A stretch of DNA of 64,000 bases from Agromyces laixinhei (GTDB taxonomy: Bacteria > Actinomycetota > Actinomycetes > Actinomycetales > Microbacteriaceae). The DNA lies in NCBI RefSeq assembly GCF_006337065.1, contig NZ_CP040872.1, positions 2,666,001 through 2,730,000 of the forward strand. The letters run 5' to 3'. The notes below the pieces were generated by a model that saw only the letters and a program-made list of their open reading frames with translations, made no database searches and was not told the DNA's origin. Both the position numbers and the translations under genes were made by a program. This document shows positions 16,635 through 25,655 of this stretch, piece by piece (the first letter of the stretch is position 1; every line of letters begins with the position of its first letter).

Positions 16635-16640
16635 ACGATA
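16635..16640 (-). promoter_or_regulatory. -10 hexamer (TATCGT) of nnrD, leaderless type
   Basis: TATCGT ends 6 bases before the nnrD ATG and overlaps the opposing -10 hexamer (16639-16644) by two bases. Confidence 0.55.
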
Positions 16641-16644
16641 GGTT
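16639..16644 (+). promoter_or_regulatory. -10 hexamer (TAGGTT) of the HAD gene, leaderless type
   Basis: TAGGTT ends 7 bases before the ATG at 16652. The intervening GAGGAGG touches the ATG and is too close to act as a Shine-Dalgarno. Confidence 0.5.
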
Positions 16645-16651
16645 GAGGAGG

Positions 16652-17290
16652 ATGACTTCGACATCTCCCGCACCGATCAGTCTCGCTCCCCGCGTCGTCG
16701 TGTTCGACTACGGGGAAGTCATCTCACGCGAACCGAGTGGCGCCGACCGTGCCGCGCTCGTCGAGCGGGCGGGTGCGTCTTCGAACCCCGAGCCGTTCTG
16801 GGCGGCGTACTGGGTCCACCGCCAGGGCCTCGATCGCGGAACGACCTCGATCGCGGAGTACTGGGCGGCCGTCGCCGACGACCTCGGCGCGAAATGGACG
16901 CCGATCGACGTGCACGAGCTCTGGGCGATCGATCACCGCGGATGGCTCTCGGTCGACCCCGGAACCCTCGGCGTGCCGCACGCCCTTGTCGCGGGCGGCA
17001 CCCGGCTCGCACTCCTCTCGAACGCCGGCGCGGACTTCTCGGGCTGGCTGCGACACGGCTCGTTCGCACCGCTCTTCGACCGCGTGTTCGTGAGCGGTGA
17101 GCTCGAACTGGTCAAGCCCGACGCCGCGATCTACGAGCACGTCATCGATGAGCTCGGCATCGCGGCATCCGACTTCGTCTTCGTCGACAACAGGGCCGAG
17201 AATGTCGAGGGCGCGCTGGCAGTCGGCGGCGAGGGGCATGTGTTCACGGATGCCGCGGCGCTCGAGTCCTGGCTTCGCGATCTCGCCTGA
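16652..17290 (+). CDS. HAD-superfamily hydrolase
   Basis: A 212-residue phosphatase-like protein. Motif I is VVVFDYGEV (nucleophilic Asp, but Tyr-Gly replaces the usual second Asp), motif II is ALLSNAG, motif III the Lys in ELVKPDAAIYEHV, and motif IV FVDNRAENV. The order and the alpha-helical cap between I and II fit the class I HAD group that includes epoxide-hydrolase N-terminal-like phosphatases and YihX. Loss of the second Asp of DxD is common in this branch and may alter chemistry. The substrate is unknown. It is divergent from nnrD. Confidence 0.9.
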   Translation: MTSTSPAPISLAPRVVVFDYGEVISREPSGADRAALVERAGASSNPEPFWAAYWVHRQGLDRGTTSIAEYWAAVADDLGAKWTPIDVHELWAIDHRGWLSVDPGTLGVPHALVAGGTRLALLSNAGADFSGWLRHGSFAPLFDRVFVSGELELVKPDAAIYEHVIDELGIAASDFVFVDNRAENVEGALAVGGEGHVFTDAAALESWLRDLA

Positions 17291-17367
17291 GCCTGGTGTT
17301 CGAGCCGGAGCCGGGCCTCGGCGCCGGGCCCGAGTCAGGCCCCTGAACAGGCGCCCGGCGACCGGGA

Positions 17368-17742
17368 TCAGCTGCGCTGCCCGAGCGCGATGATGTTGCC
17401 CTCGCTGTCGTCGAACCAGGCGGTGCGCATGCCTCCTTCGTCGATGACGCCGTTCTCGGTCTTCACCCCGGGCAGGTCGTACTCGTTGAATGTGACGCCC
17501 CGATCACGCAGCGTCGCCATGTCGCGATCGAGGTCGTCGGTGTCGATGCCGAGCGCCGTGTTCTGCGCCGTGCCCGCGAACTGCGTCTCGTAGACGAGCA
17601 CCGGGGTCGGGCCGAGGCGGAGCATCACGCCGCCGGGCGAGTCATCGACCGGGTCGATGTCGAAGACGGTCTTCCACCAGCGCTTGGCGCGCTCGAGGTC
17701 TGAGGCCGGCAGCACGGCATAGACTTGAGCAGACTCGAACAT
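17368..17742 (-). CDS. VOC-superfamily (glyoxalase/bleomycin-resistance-fold) protein
   Basis: A 124-residue single-domain VOC protein with two beta-alpha-beta-beta-beta repeats: VYAVLPASDLERAKRWWKTVF begins the first and NTALGIDTDDLDRDMATLRDRG the second. The tail MRTAWFDDSEGNIIALGQ is the usual metal-side strand, where the Glu supplies a ligand; a complete His/Glu metal set is not obvious. Functions in the family range from glyoxalase to antibiotic binding, so no reaction is assigned. A modest Shine-Dalgarno (GATGAGG) precedes the ATG. Confidence 0.85.
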   Translation of the reverse strand: MFESAQVYAVLPASDLERAKRWWKTVFDIDPVDDSPGGVMLRLGPTPVLVYETQFAGTAQNTALGIDTDDLDRDMATLRDRGVTFNEYDLPGVKTENGVIDEGGMRTAWFDDSEGNIIALGQRS

Positions 17743-17785
17743 GATAGAACCTCATCTCTCGGGTCGTGCCGAGTCTACGCCCGGC

Positions 17786-18823
17786 TCAGCCCCGCCGCGT
17801 CGCGTCCTGCACCTCGCCGACGAGTTCCTCGATGATGTCCTCGAGGAAGATGACCCCGGTCGTGGCACCCTGCTCGTCGAACGCCCGTGCGACGTGGGTG
17901 CCGAGCCGTCGCATCGTCGACAGCGCATCCTCGAGATCGGTGCCGGCGTAGATCGACACGAGCCGCCGAATCCGCTTCGCGGGGATCGGATCGTCGAACT
18001 CGTCCTCATCGAGGTCGATGACGTCTTTCAGGTGCACGTAGCCGTCGGGCTCGCCCGCCTGATCGAGGATCGGATACCGCGAGAACCCGCGACGGGCGAC
18101 GGCTCGCTCGACATCGGCCGGCGTCACCTCGGCCGGCAGGCTCACGAGCGCGTCGAGCGGCACCGCGACATCCTGCACCCGCTTCGTGGTGAACTCGAAC
18201 GCCGCAGTGAGCGTGCCGCTCGCGTCGGCGAGCACGCCCTCACGACGCGACTGGTCGACGATCGTCTGCACCTCTTCGAGCGTGAAGGTGGAGGCCGCCT
18301 CGTTCTTCGGCTCGACGCCGAAGAGTCGGAGCACCCCGTTCGCCGTCGCGTTCAGCGCGACGATGATCGGCCGGAAGATGCGGGCGACGATCACGAGCGG
18401 CGGCGCGAGCAGCAGCACCGCCCGGTCGGGCACCGAGAACGAGAGGTTCTTCGGCACCATCTCACCGAACACGACGTGCAGGTACGACACGAGCACGAGG
18501 GTGATGATGAACGCGACCGTCGACACCGCCTCGGCCGACCAACCGGTGAAGTGCAGCGGCACCTCCAGCAGATGGTGGATCGCCGGTTCGGAGACGTTCA
18601 GGATCAGCAGCGAGCAGACCGTGATGCCGAGTTGGCTCGTCGCCAGCATCAGGGTCGCGTGCTCCATCGCCCAGAGTGCCGTCTTCGCGCTTCGCCTGCC
18701 CTGCTCGGCGAGCGGCTCGATCTGCGAGCGCCGCGCCGAGATGACCGCGAACTCCGCGCCGACGAAGAAGGCATTGACGACGAGCAGCACGATCAGCCAT
18801 GCGATGCCGGCCCAGTCGCTCAT
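17786..18823 (-). CDS. CNNM/CorC-type transporter with CBS pair (hemolysin C family)
   Basis: A 345-residue membrane protein. The DUF21/CNNM domain covers residues 1-190 with spans and the conserved NAFFVGAEFAVISARRSQIE and VVFGEMVPKN blocks. Two CBS domains follow (about 205-330), the second ending GATTGVIFLEDIIEELVGEV. Family members bind ATP through the CBS pair and are linked to Mg2+/Co2+ efflux. The C-terminal CorC_HlyC domain is missing, whereas the neighbour has it, so the two may work as a heteromer. It overlaps the upstream paralogue by four bases. Confidence 0.93.
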   Translation of the reverse strand: MSDWAGIAWLIVLLVVNAFFVGAEFAVISARRSQIEPLAEQGRRSAKTALWAMEHATLMLATSQLGITVCSLLILNVSEPAIHHLLEVPLHFTGWSAEAVSTVAFIITLVLVSYLHVVFGEMVPKNLSFSVPDRAVLLLAPPLVIVARIFRPIIVALNATANGVLRLFGVEPKNEAASTFTLEEVQTIVDQSRREGVLADASGTLTAAFEFTTKRVQDVAVPLDALVSLPAEVTPADVERAVARRGFSRYPILDQAGEPDGYVHLKDVIDLDEDEFDDPIPAKRIRRLVSIYAGTDLEDALSTMRRLGTHVARAFDEQGATTGVIFLEDIIEELVGEVQDATRRG

Positions 18824-20148
18824 CGCGCTCCCCCATCCGATTCGTCGGGGCTCGGCAACGGGTTCGGCACGAACCGCACGCGGTCGATGCGCCGCCCGTC
18901 GAGCCGTTGCACGACGAGCGTGCCGTCGTCGATGAGCACTTCGTCGCCGACGAGGGGCAGTCGCCCGAGCTCGGCCATGACGAATCCGGCCACGGTCTCG
19001 TAGTCTCCGTTCTCGGGTACGCGGATGCCGGTGCGCTCGAGCAGCTCGTCGGGTCGCAGTATTCCGGGGAAGCTCACGTGGTCGCCGCGGCGCACGATGC
19101 CCGCACGACTGCGGTCGTGCTCGTCGGAGACCTCGCCGACGAGTTCCTCCACGAGGTCCTCGAGCGTCGTGACGCCGGCCGTGCCGCCGTACTCGTCGAC
19201 GACGACGGCCATCTGGTACCCGCGCCCGCGCAGTTCGCCGAGCAGGGTGTCGAGCTTCATGGTCTCGGGCACCCGCAGCGCGGCGGACTGCAGCGCAGAC
19301 GCGGGCACCTCGCCGCGCTTCTCGCGCGGAACGGCCACCGCTTGCTTGACGTGCACGAGGCCCACGACGTCGTCGAGATTGTCGTCGTACACGGGGAACC
19401 TGGAGTACCCGGTGGTGCGGGCGAGTTCGAGCACTGCCTCTGCGGGCTCCTGCCGCTGCACCGCGGCGACCGCGGGGCGGGGGGTCATGACGTCGGACGC
19501 ATCGTGGTCGGCGAACCGCAGTGTGCGACCGAGCAGCGTCGCGGTGTCCTTCTCGAGCAGGCCGGCACTCGCGGAGCGGCGCACGAGCGACGAGAGTTCT
19601 TCGGCCGAGCGCGCCCCCGACAGCTCTTCTTTCGGCTCGATGCCGAATGCGCGCAGCATGCCGTTCGCGCTGCCGTTCAGCAACGAGATCGCGGGCCGGA
19701 ACACCCAGGTGAACGCCGTCTGGAACGGGATGACGAGCACGGCGGTCTGCCGCGGCAGAGCGAGCGCGAAGTTCTTCGGCACGAGTTCGCCGATCACCAT
19801 CGACAGCAACGTGGCGACCACGATCGCGGTGATCGTGCCGACGGGCGACACGAACGATTCGGGCACCCCGACGGCGGTCAGGGGGCCCGCCAGGAGCGAG
19901 GAGATCGCCGGCTCCATCGTGTATCCGGTGAGCAGCGTGGTCAGCGTGATGCCGAGCTGCGCGCTCGACAGGTGCGTCGAGGTGATCTTCAGCGCCGAGA
20001 TCGTGAGGCCCAGCCTCGTCTCGCCGCGCGCACGCCGAGCTTCGAGGTCGGCTCGATCGAGATTGACGAGCGCGAACTCGCTGGCGACGAACAAGCCCGT
20101 GCCGATCGTGAGGAGGAGTCCGATGCCGAGGAGTATCCACTCAGACAT
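18820..20148 (-). CDS. CNNM/CorC-type transporter with CBS pair and CorC_HlyC domain
   Basis: A 442-residue paralogue of the gene downstream. Residues 1-200 form the CNNM membrane domain (GLFVASEFALVNLDRADLE, VIGELVPKNFALALPRQTA). The CBS pair spans about 215-345 (VMTPRPAVAAV, YSRFPVYDDNLDDVVGLVHVK, GGTAGVTTLEDLVEELVGEV), and a CorC_HlyC domain lies at 350-435 (ETVAGFVMAELGRLPLVGDEV). Mg2+/Co2+ transport is known for the family. It is the first gene of the pair. A Shine-Dalgarno (GGAGGCGGAG) precedes the ATG, and a possible -10 (TATGAT) lies at 20228-20233. Confidence 0.94.
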   Translation of the reverse strand: MSEWILLGIGLLLTIGTGLFVASEFALVNLDRADLEARRARGETRLGLTISALKITSTHLSSAQLGITLTTLLTGYTMEPAISSLLAGPLTAVGVPESFVSPVGTITAIVVATLLSMVIGELVPKNFALALPRQTAVLVIPFQTAFTWVFRPAISLLNGSANGMLRAFGIEPKEELSGARSAEELSSLVRRSASAGLLEKDTATLLGRTLRFADHDASDVMTPRPAVAAVQRQEPAEAVLELARTTGYSRFPVYDDNLDDVVGLVHVKQAVAVPREKRGEVPASALQSAALRVPETMKLDTLLGELRGRGYQMAVVVDEYGGTAGVTTLEDLVEELVGEVSDEHDRSRAGIVRRGDHVSFPGILRPDELLERTGIRVPENGDYETVAGFVMAELGRLPLVGDEVLIDDGTLVVQRLDGRRIDRVRFVPNPLPSPDESDGGAR

Positions 20149-20227
20149 CTCCGCCTCCGCGAGCAGTCACGAGCGGGGGTCTATGACCGGGGGAAGCGGC
20201 AGAGGGGGGTTCATCCATTGTCGCTTC

Positions 20228-20233
20228 ATCATA
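20228..20233 (-). promoter_or_regulatory. Possible -10 hexamer (TATGAT) of the CNNM gene pair
   Basis: TATGAT lies about 80 bases before the ATG at 20148 and would give a leader of roughly 70 bases. No convincing -35 was found. Confidence 0.3.
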
Positions 20234-20254
20234 TCCGCACGATCCGCACGAACC

Positions 20255-20277
20255 CGCGTGATCACGCGAACTTCGCG
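20255..20277. terminator. Two overlapping palindromes after guaB1
   Basis: CGCGTGATCACGCG (20255-20268) and CGCGAACTTCGCG (20265-20277) share four bases. They start two bases after the guaB1 stop at 20279, so a terminator is the first guess; a protein binding site is possible. Confidence 0.5.
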
Positions 20278-20278
20278 A

Positions 20279-21718
20279 TCACCAACTGACCGGAAGCGCC
20301 TTGCCCTCTTCGTACCCGGCGGCCGACTGGATGCCGACGAGCGCGCGGTCGCGGAACTCCTCGAGGGTGCGGGCGCCGGCGTAGGTGAACGAGCTGCGCA
20401 CACCAGAGGTGATCATGTCGAGCAGGTCCTCGATCGAGGGCCGCAACGGGTCGAGCGAGATCGTCGATGACGAGATCCCTTCGGCGAAGAGTTCCTTGCG
20501 GGCGAGTTCATAGGGCGAGAGACGGTCGAAGCGCTCGCGCACGGCTTTCGTCGAGGCCATGCCCCAGCTCTCCTTGAAGAGGCGACCGGATGCATCGCGC
20601 CGCAGCAGGCCCGGCGCCTCGATGGTGCCCGCGAACCACGACCCGATCATGACGGAGGCGGCGCCGGCCGCGAGCGCGAGCGCGACGTCGCGGGGGTAGC
20701 GCACCCCGCCGTCGGCCCAGACGGCCGCGCCGAGCTCGCGTGCCGCTGCAGCGGTCTCGAGCACTGCCGAGAACTGGGGCCGCCCGACCGCGGTCATCAT
20801 GCGAGTGGTGCACATGGCCCCGGGCCCGACGCCGACCTTCAGCACGTCGGCGCCCGCCTCGACGAGATCTTCGACGGCGTCGGCGGTCACGACGTTGCCT
20901 GCGACGATCGGGATGCCGAGCCCGAGGTCTCGAACGACCCCGACGGCGCGGAGCATTCCCTCCTGGTGCCCGTGCGCCGTGTCGATCACGAGCATGTCGA
21001 CCCCGGCAGCGGCGAGCGCCGTGGCCTTCGCCGCGACATCCCCGTTGATGCCGACCGCTGCGGCGACACGAAGGCGGCCCTGTGCATCGACGTTCGGCTC
21101 GTAGAACGTGCCCCGCAGCGCGCTCCGGCGACTGAGCGTGCCCACCACCCGCCCGTGCTCGAGCACGGGCGCGAACTCGAGTCCGGCCTCGACCATGAGG
21201 TCGAACGCCCGGCGCGGCGTCGAGACGTCGTCGGCGTCGAGCGAGGCGAGCCCGCCGTGCACGAGATCGCCGAGCCTGGCGTCGGGCAGGGCGGTCGCAA
21301 GCCGGTCGGCGGGGATGCAGCCGACGTACCCGCCGCGCGAGTCGTGCAGCACGATGCCGTGACCGGCGACCGGCGGCAGCACTTCGAGCGCATCGGCCGC
21401 GGTGGCATCCGGGCTGAACTCATGGGGGGTGTCGAAGCGCGGCGACTGCCGCTTGACCGAGCGGATCGCCTCGTCGAGATCCTGCAGGTGCAGGTCCTGC
21501 GGCAACACGCCGAGCCCGCCGCGGCGGGCGAGCACGGTCGCGAGGCGAGGGCCGGTGATCGAGTTCATGTTCGCCGACACGATCGGAATCGTGGCACCGG
21601 ATCCGTCGTCGGGCGCGAGCGAGACGTCGAGCCTGCTGGTGACGCCGGACCGGCTCGGCACGAGGAACACGTCGGAGTAGGTGAGGTCATGGCTGGGCGT
21701 CGTCCGGTAGAACTCCAT
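20279..21718 (-). CDS. guaB1: GuaB1-family IMP dehydrogenase-related protein (GMP reductase type)
   Basis: A 479-residue TIM-barrel enzyme of the IMPDH/GMPR family. The catalytic cysteine loop is GVGPGAMCTTRMMTAVG, and the phosphate site AVWADGGVRYPRDVALAL. A CBS pair is inserted at about 95-215. Actinobacteria carry several GuaB paralogues; the GuaB1 type, recognised by this loop and the FKESWGMAST block, has been shown in mycobacteria to act as a GMP reductase returning GMP to IMP. The start at 21718 is decided by TAGCGT ending 7 bases upstream. It is divergent from kgd. Confidence 0.92.
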   Translation of the reverse strand: MEFYRTTPSHDLTYSDVFLVPSRSGVTSRLDVSLAPDDGSGATIPIVSANMNSITGPRLATVLARRGGLGVLPQDLHLQDLDEAIRSVKRQSPRFDTPHEFSPDATAADALEVLPPVAGHGIVLHDSRGGYVGCIPADRLATALPDARLGDLVHGGLASLDADDVSTPRRAFDLMVEAGLEFAPVLEHGRVVGTLSRRSALRGTFYEPNVDAQGRLRVAAAVGINGDVAAKATALAAAGVDMLVIDTAHGHQEGMLRAVGVVRDLGLGIPIVAGNVVTADAVEDLVEAGADVLKVGVGPGAMCTTRMMTAVGRPQFSAVLETAAAARELGAAVWADGGVRYPRDVALALAAGAASVMIGSWFAGTIEAPGLLRRDASGRLFKESWGMASTKAVRERFDRLSPYELARKELFAEGISSSTISLDPLRPSIEDLLDMITSGVRSSFTYAGARTLEEFRDRALVGIQSAAGYEEGKALPVSW

Positions 21719-21725
21719 GCCCGCC

Positions 21726-21731
21726 ACGCTA
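21726..21731 (-). promoter_or_regulatory. -10 hexamer (TAGCGT) of guaB1, leaderless type
   Basis: TAGCGT ends 7 bases before the ATG at 21718. Confidence 0.55.
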
Positions 21732-21781
21732 CCGCCGCGCCGTGGTGGGCGCTCGGTGCTCCGGGCGCGTTCTCGGGGGAT

Positions 21782-21787
21782 TAGGCT
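21782..21787 (+). promoter_or_regulatory. -10 hexamer (TAGGCT) of kgd
   Basis: TAGGCT lies 87 bases before the kgd start and would give an 80-base leader with AAAGG at 21868-21872 as ribosome site. No -35 match is evident. Confidence 0.45.
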
Positions 21788-21874
21788 TGAAGGCGGTGAT
21801 CGCCCTGCCCGCGCAGCGGCATCGCCGACACTGCAGGTTATTCCAGCATCAACGGAGAGAGTGGGCGAAAGGCT

Positions 21875-24800
21875 GTGTCGAGCCAATTGACCGGATCGGG
21901 TTCCGACGAGACGACGTCGGGCGAATACGGAGCCAACGAGTGGCTCGTCGACGAGATGTACGAGAAGTTCGTCGTCGATCCGCAATCGGTCGACAAGACG
22001 TGGTGGCCGGTGCTCGAGCATTACCGCCAGGTGAAGACCGAGGGTGCCGCCGGGCCCGCCGCCACCGCAGAGCAGGCCACTGCAGCAGAGCCCGCCGCCG
22101 CAGCAGAGCCGGCGTCGCCGGTGACGGCTCCGATACCGGTCATGGGCCAGACCCCGGCCGCGCGCACGACGTCGGTGGCCCCTCGCACGCAGCCGGTGCC
22201 GGCCGATGTGCCGGTCACGAGCCCGCAGCCGGTCGTCGTCGACGGCGACACGCTGAAGAAAGACGAGATCGTCACCCTCAAGGGCATGCCGAAGGCGCTC
22301 GCCACCAACATGGACGCCTCGCTCACCGTGCCGACCGCGACGAGCGTCCGCACGATCCCCGCGAAGCTCATCATCGACAACCGCATCGTGATCAACAATC
22401 ACCTTCGGCGCTCCCGCGGCGGCAAGATCTCGTTCACGCATCTCATCGGGTGGGCGCTCATCCAGGCGCTCAAGGAGTTCCCGAGCCAGAACGTCTACTA
22501 CTCGGAGCCCGACGGCAAGCCCAGCCTCGTGAAGCCCGCGCACGTCGGCCTCGGCATCGCGATCGACATTCCGAAGCCCGACGGCACGCGTGCCCTGCTC
22601 GTCCCCGCGATCAAGCGCGCCGAGACGATGACCTTCAACGAGTACCTCGCGGCTTACGAAGACCTCGTGCAGCGTGCCCGCCAGAACAAGCTCAAGGCCG
22701 ACGACTTCGCCGGCGCCACGATCTCGCTCACGAACCCGGGCGGCATCGGCACCGAGCACTCCGTGCCGCGTCTCATGAAGGGCCAGGGCTGCATCATCGG
22801 CGCCGGCGCCCTCGAGTACCCGGCCGAGTTCCAGGGCTCCTCCGAGAGGACCCTCGCGAACCTCGCGATCGGCAAGACCATCACCCTGACCTCGACCTAC
22901 GATCACCGCGTCATCCAGGGCGCAGGGTCGGGCGAGTTCCTCAAGAAGGTGCACGAACTCCTGATCGGCCAGCGAGGCTTCTACGAGAACCTGTTCGCCG
23001 AGCTCCGTCTGCCCTACGAGCCGATCCGGTGGGCGCCCGACATCTCGGTCGACATCGCGAGCGCCATCGACAAGACCGCTCGCGTGCAAGAACTCATCAA
23101 CGCGTTCCGCGTGCGCGGCCACCTGATGGCCGACATCGACCCGCTCGAGTACGTGCAGCGTTCGCACCCCGACCTCGATATCGCGAGCCACGGCCTGACC
23201 TTCTGGGATCTCGATCGCGAGTTCGTCACGGGCGGGTTCGGAGACAAGCGCACCGCCCAGCTCCGCGACATCCTCGGCGTGCTGCGCGACTCGTACTGCC
23301 GCACCATCGGCATCGAGTACATGCACATCCAAGACCCGGTGCAGCGCAAGTGGATCCAGAACGAGGTCGAGCGCTCCTATGAGAAGCCGACCCACGACGA
23401 GCAGCTGCGCATCCTCGGCAAGCTCAACGAGGCCGAGGCGTTCGAGACCTTCCTCCAGACGAAGTACGTCGGCCAGAAGCGCTTCAGCCTCGAGGGCGGC
23501 GAGTCCGTCATCCCGTTGCTCGACGAGATCCTGCAGGGCGCCGCCAGGGAGGGCCTCGACGAGGTCGCCATCGGCATGGCGCACCGTGGCCGGCTCAACG
23601 TGCTCACGAACATCGCGGGCAAGACCTACGGCCAGGTGTTCCGCGAGTTCGAGGGCACCCAGCAGTCCAAGGGCTTCTCGGGCTCGGGCGACGTCAAGTA
23701 CCACCTCGGCACCCGGGGCACCTTCACCGCGAGCGACGGACACCAGATCCCCGTCTCGCTCGCGGCGAACCCCTCTCACCTCGAAGCCGTCGACGGCGTG
23801 CTCGAGGGCATCGTTCGCGCGAAGCAGGACCGGAAGCCGATCGGAACGTTCTCGACGGTGCCGATCCTCGTGCACGGCGATGCGGCGATGGCCGGCCAGG
23901 GCGTCGTGCTCGAGACGATGCAGATGTCCCAGCTCCGCGGCTACCGCACCGGCGGCACGATCCACGTCGTCGTCAACAACCAGGTCGGGTTCACGACGGT
24001 GCCGGGCGACGCCCGCTCGTCGATCTACGCGACGGATGTCGCGAAGACCATCCAGGCGCCGATCTTCCACGTGAACGGCGACGACCCCGAGGCCGCCGTG
24101 CGGGTCGCCGAACTCGCGTTCCGCTACCGCCAGGAGTTCAAGCGCGACGTCGTCATCGACCTCGTCTGCTTCCGTCGTCGCGGCCACAACGAGGGCGACG
24201 ACCCCTCGATGACGCAGCCGCTCATGTACAACCTGATCGAGGCCAAGCGCTCGGTGCGAAAGCTCTACACCGAAGCGCTCGTCGGTCGCGGCGACATCAC
24301 CGAAGAGGAGTACGAAGAGGCGCACCGCGACTTCCAGGACCGCCTGGAGCGCGCCTTCGCCGAGACGCACGCCGCGCAGACCGGGGCCATCCCGATCCTC
24401 GGCGCGACCGACATCGTGGCGCAACCTGAGCCGGTCTCCGGCGAACTCGAGACCACCGGGGTCTCGACCGAGGTCGTGCACGCCGTCGGCGATGCCTTCA
24501 ACAACAAGCCCGCGGGCTTCACCGTGCACCCGAAGATCCAGCAGCTCCTGACGAAGCGCCTCGACATGAGCCGCAACGGCAAGATCGACTGGAGCTTCGG
24601 CGAATTGCTCGCGCTCGGTTCGCTGCTCCTCGAGGGCACCCCGGTGCGCCTCGCCGGCCAGGATTCGCGCCGCGGCACCTTCGTGCAGCGCCATGCCGTG
24701 CTGCACGACCGGGTGAACGGTCAGGAGTGGCTGCCGCTGCAGAACCTCTCCGAGAACCAGGCTCGTTTCTGGATCTACGACTCGCTGCTCTCCGAGTACG

Positions 24801-25603
24801 CCGCGGTGGGCTTCGAGTACGGGTACTCCGTCGAACGGGCCGACGCCCTCGTCATGTGGGAGGCGCAGTTCGGCGATTTCGCGAACGGCGCGCAGACGAT
24901 CATCGACGAGTTCATCTCCTCGGCCGAGCAGAAGTGGGGCCAGCGCTCTTCGGTCGTGCTGCTGCTGCCGCACGGATACGAAGGCCAGGGCCCCGACCAC
25001 TCGAGCGCCCGCATCGAACGGTATCTCCAGCTCTGCGCCGAGAACAACATGACCGTCGCGCGCCCCTCGACGCCCGCGTCGTACTTCCACCTCCTGCGTC
25101 GCCAGGCCTACGCACGCCCGCGCAAGCCGCTGGTCGTGTTCACCCCCAAGGCGATGCTGCGCCTCCGCGGCGCCACGAGCGAGGTCTCCGACTTCACGCA
25201 CGGCAGGTTCGAACCGGTCATCGACGATGCCCGCATCAGCGACAAGGCCGCTGTCAAGCGCATCGTGTTCGTCTCGGGCAAGATCTACTACGACCTGATC
25301 ACCGAACTCGAGAAGCAGCAGAACACCGAGGTCGCGGTCATCCGCCTCGAGCAGCTCTACCCGCTGCCGGCCACCGAGTTGAAGGACGTGGCCGAGACCT
25401 ACCCGAACGCCGAACTCGTCTGGGCTCAGGACGAGCCCGAGAACCAGGGTGCCTGGCCGTACTTCATCATCGAGACGAACAAGCTCGGCAAGCGCCCGGT
25501 ACGCGTCCTGGCCCGTACGGCAGCGGCCTCCCCCGCCACCGGTTCCGCGAAGCGTCACGCGGCCGAGCAGGCCGAGCTCGTGCGCAGCGCGACCACGCTC
25601 TGA
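21875..25603 (+). CDS. kgd: Multifunctional 2-oxoglutarate metabolism enzyme (decarboxylase/dehydrogenase E1 with E2-like domain)
   Basis: A 1242-residue TCA-cycle enzyme of the actinobacterial Kgd/SucA type, close to the 1231 residues of the mycobacterial protein. Residues 1-40 are the docking segment (NEWLVDEMYEKFVVDP), 50-110 an Ala/Pro linker, and 115-355 an E2 acyltransferase domain with catalytic His344 in YDHRVIQGAGSGEFL; no lipoyl domain is present. The E1 part has AHRGRLNVL (His570), GDAAMAGQGV and NNQVGFTT for thiamine diphosphate. It forms succinyl-CoA with a partner E2/E3, or succinic semialdehyde. Translation starts at GTG 21875. A strong hairpin ends the gene. Confidence 0.97.
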   Translation: MSSQLTGSGSDETTSGEYGANEWLVDEMYEKFVVDPQSVDKTWWPVLEHYRQVKTEGAAGPAATAEQATAAEPAAAAEPASPVTAPIPVMGQTPAARTTSVAPRTQPVPADVPVTSPQPVVVDGDTLKKDEIVTLKGMPKALATNMDASLTVPTATSVRTIPAKLIIDNRIVINNHLRRSRGGKISFTHLIGWALIQALKEFPSQNVYYSEPDGKPSLVKPAHVGLGIAIDIPKPDGTRALLVPAIKRAETMTFNEYLAAYEDLVQRARQNKLKADDFAGATISLTNPGGIGTEHSVPRLMKGQGCIIGAGALEYPAEFQGSSERTLANLAIGKTITLTSTYDHRVIQGAGSGEFLKKVHELLIGQRGFYENLFAELRLPYEPIRWAPDISVDIASAIDKTARVQELINAFRVRGHLMADIDPLEYVQRSHPDLDIASHGLTFWDLDREFVTGGFGDKRTAQLRDILGVLRDSYCRTIGIEYMHIQDPVQRKWIQNEVERSYEKPTHDEQLRILGKLNEAEAFETFLQTKYVGQKRFSLEGGESVIPLLDEILQGAAREGLDEVAIGMAHRGRLNVLTNIAGKTYGQVFREFEGTQQSKGFSGSGDVKYHLGTRGTFTASDGHQIPVSLAANPSHLEAVDGVLEGIVRAKQDRKPIGTFSTVPILVHGDAAMAGQGVVLETMQMSQLRGYRTGGTIHVVVNNQVGFTTVPGDARSSIYATDVAKTIQAPIFHVNGDDPEAAVRVAELAFRYRQEFKRDVVIDLVCFRRRGHNEGDDPSMTQPLMYNLIEAKRSVRKLYTEALVGRGDITEEEYEEAHRDFQDRLERAFAETHAAQTGAIPILGATDIVAQPEPVSGELETTGVSTEVVHAVGDAFNNKPAGFTVHPKIQQLLTKRLDMSRNGKIDWSFGELLALGSLLLEGTPVRLAGQDSRRGTFVQRHAVLHDRVNGQEWLPLQNLSENQARFWIYDSLLSEYAAVGFEYGYSVERADALVMWEAQFGDFANGAQTIIDEFISSAEQKWGQRSSVVLLLPHGYEGQGPDHSSARIERYLQLCAENNMTVARPSTPASYFHLLRRQAYARPRKPLVVFTPKAMLRLRGATSEVSDFTHGRFEPVIDDARISDKAAVKRIVFVSGKIYYDLITELEKQQNTEVAVIRLEQLYPLPATELKDVAETYPNAELVWAQDEPENQGAWPYFIIETNKLGKRPVRVLARTAAASPATGSAKRHAAEQAELVRSATTL

Positions 25604-25613
25604 GACCCCCGAC

Positions 25614-25649
25614 GAAGCGAGCGGATGCCACGGGGCATCCGCTCGCTTC
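25614..25649. terminator. Bidirectional hairpin terminator between kgd and MMPL genes
   Basis: A 16-bp perfect stem closes the four-base loop ACGG. The stem contains the recurrent word GCGGATGCC. It serves two convergent genes. Confidence 0.8.
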
Positions 25650-25655
25650 AGTCGT

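Noticed and set aside
20279..25558. A very long open frame on the minus strand opposite kgd, continuing the guaB1 frame
   Set aside because: It is an antisense shadow of kgd caused by high GC; the encoded sequence is low in complexity and shows no domain, while kgd on the plus strand is fully conserved.
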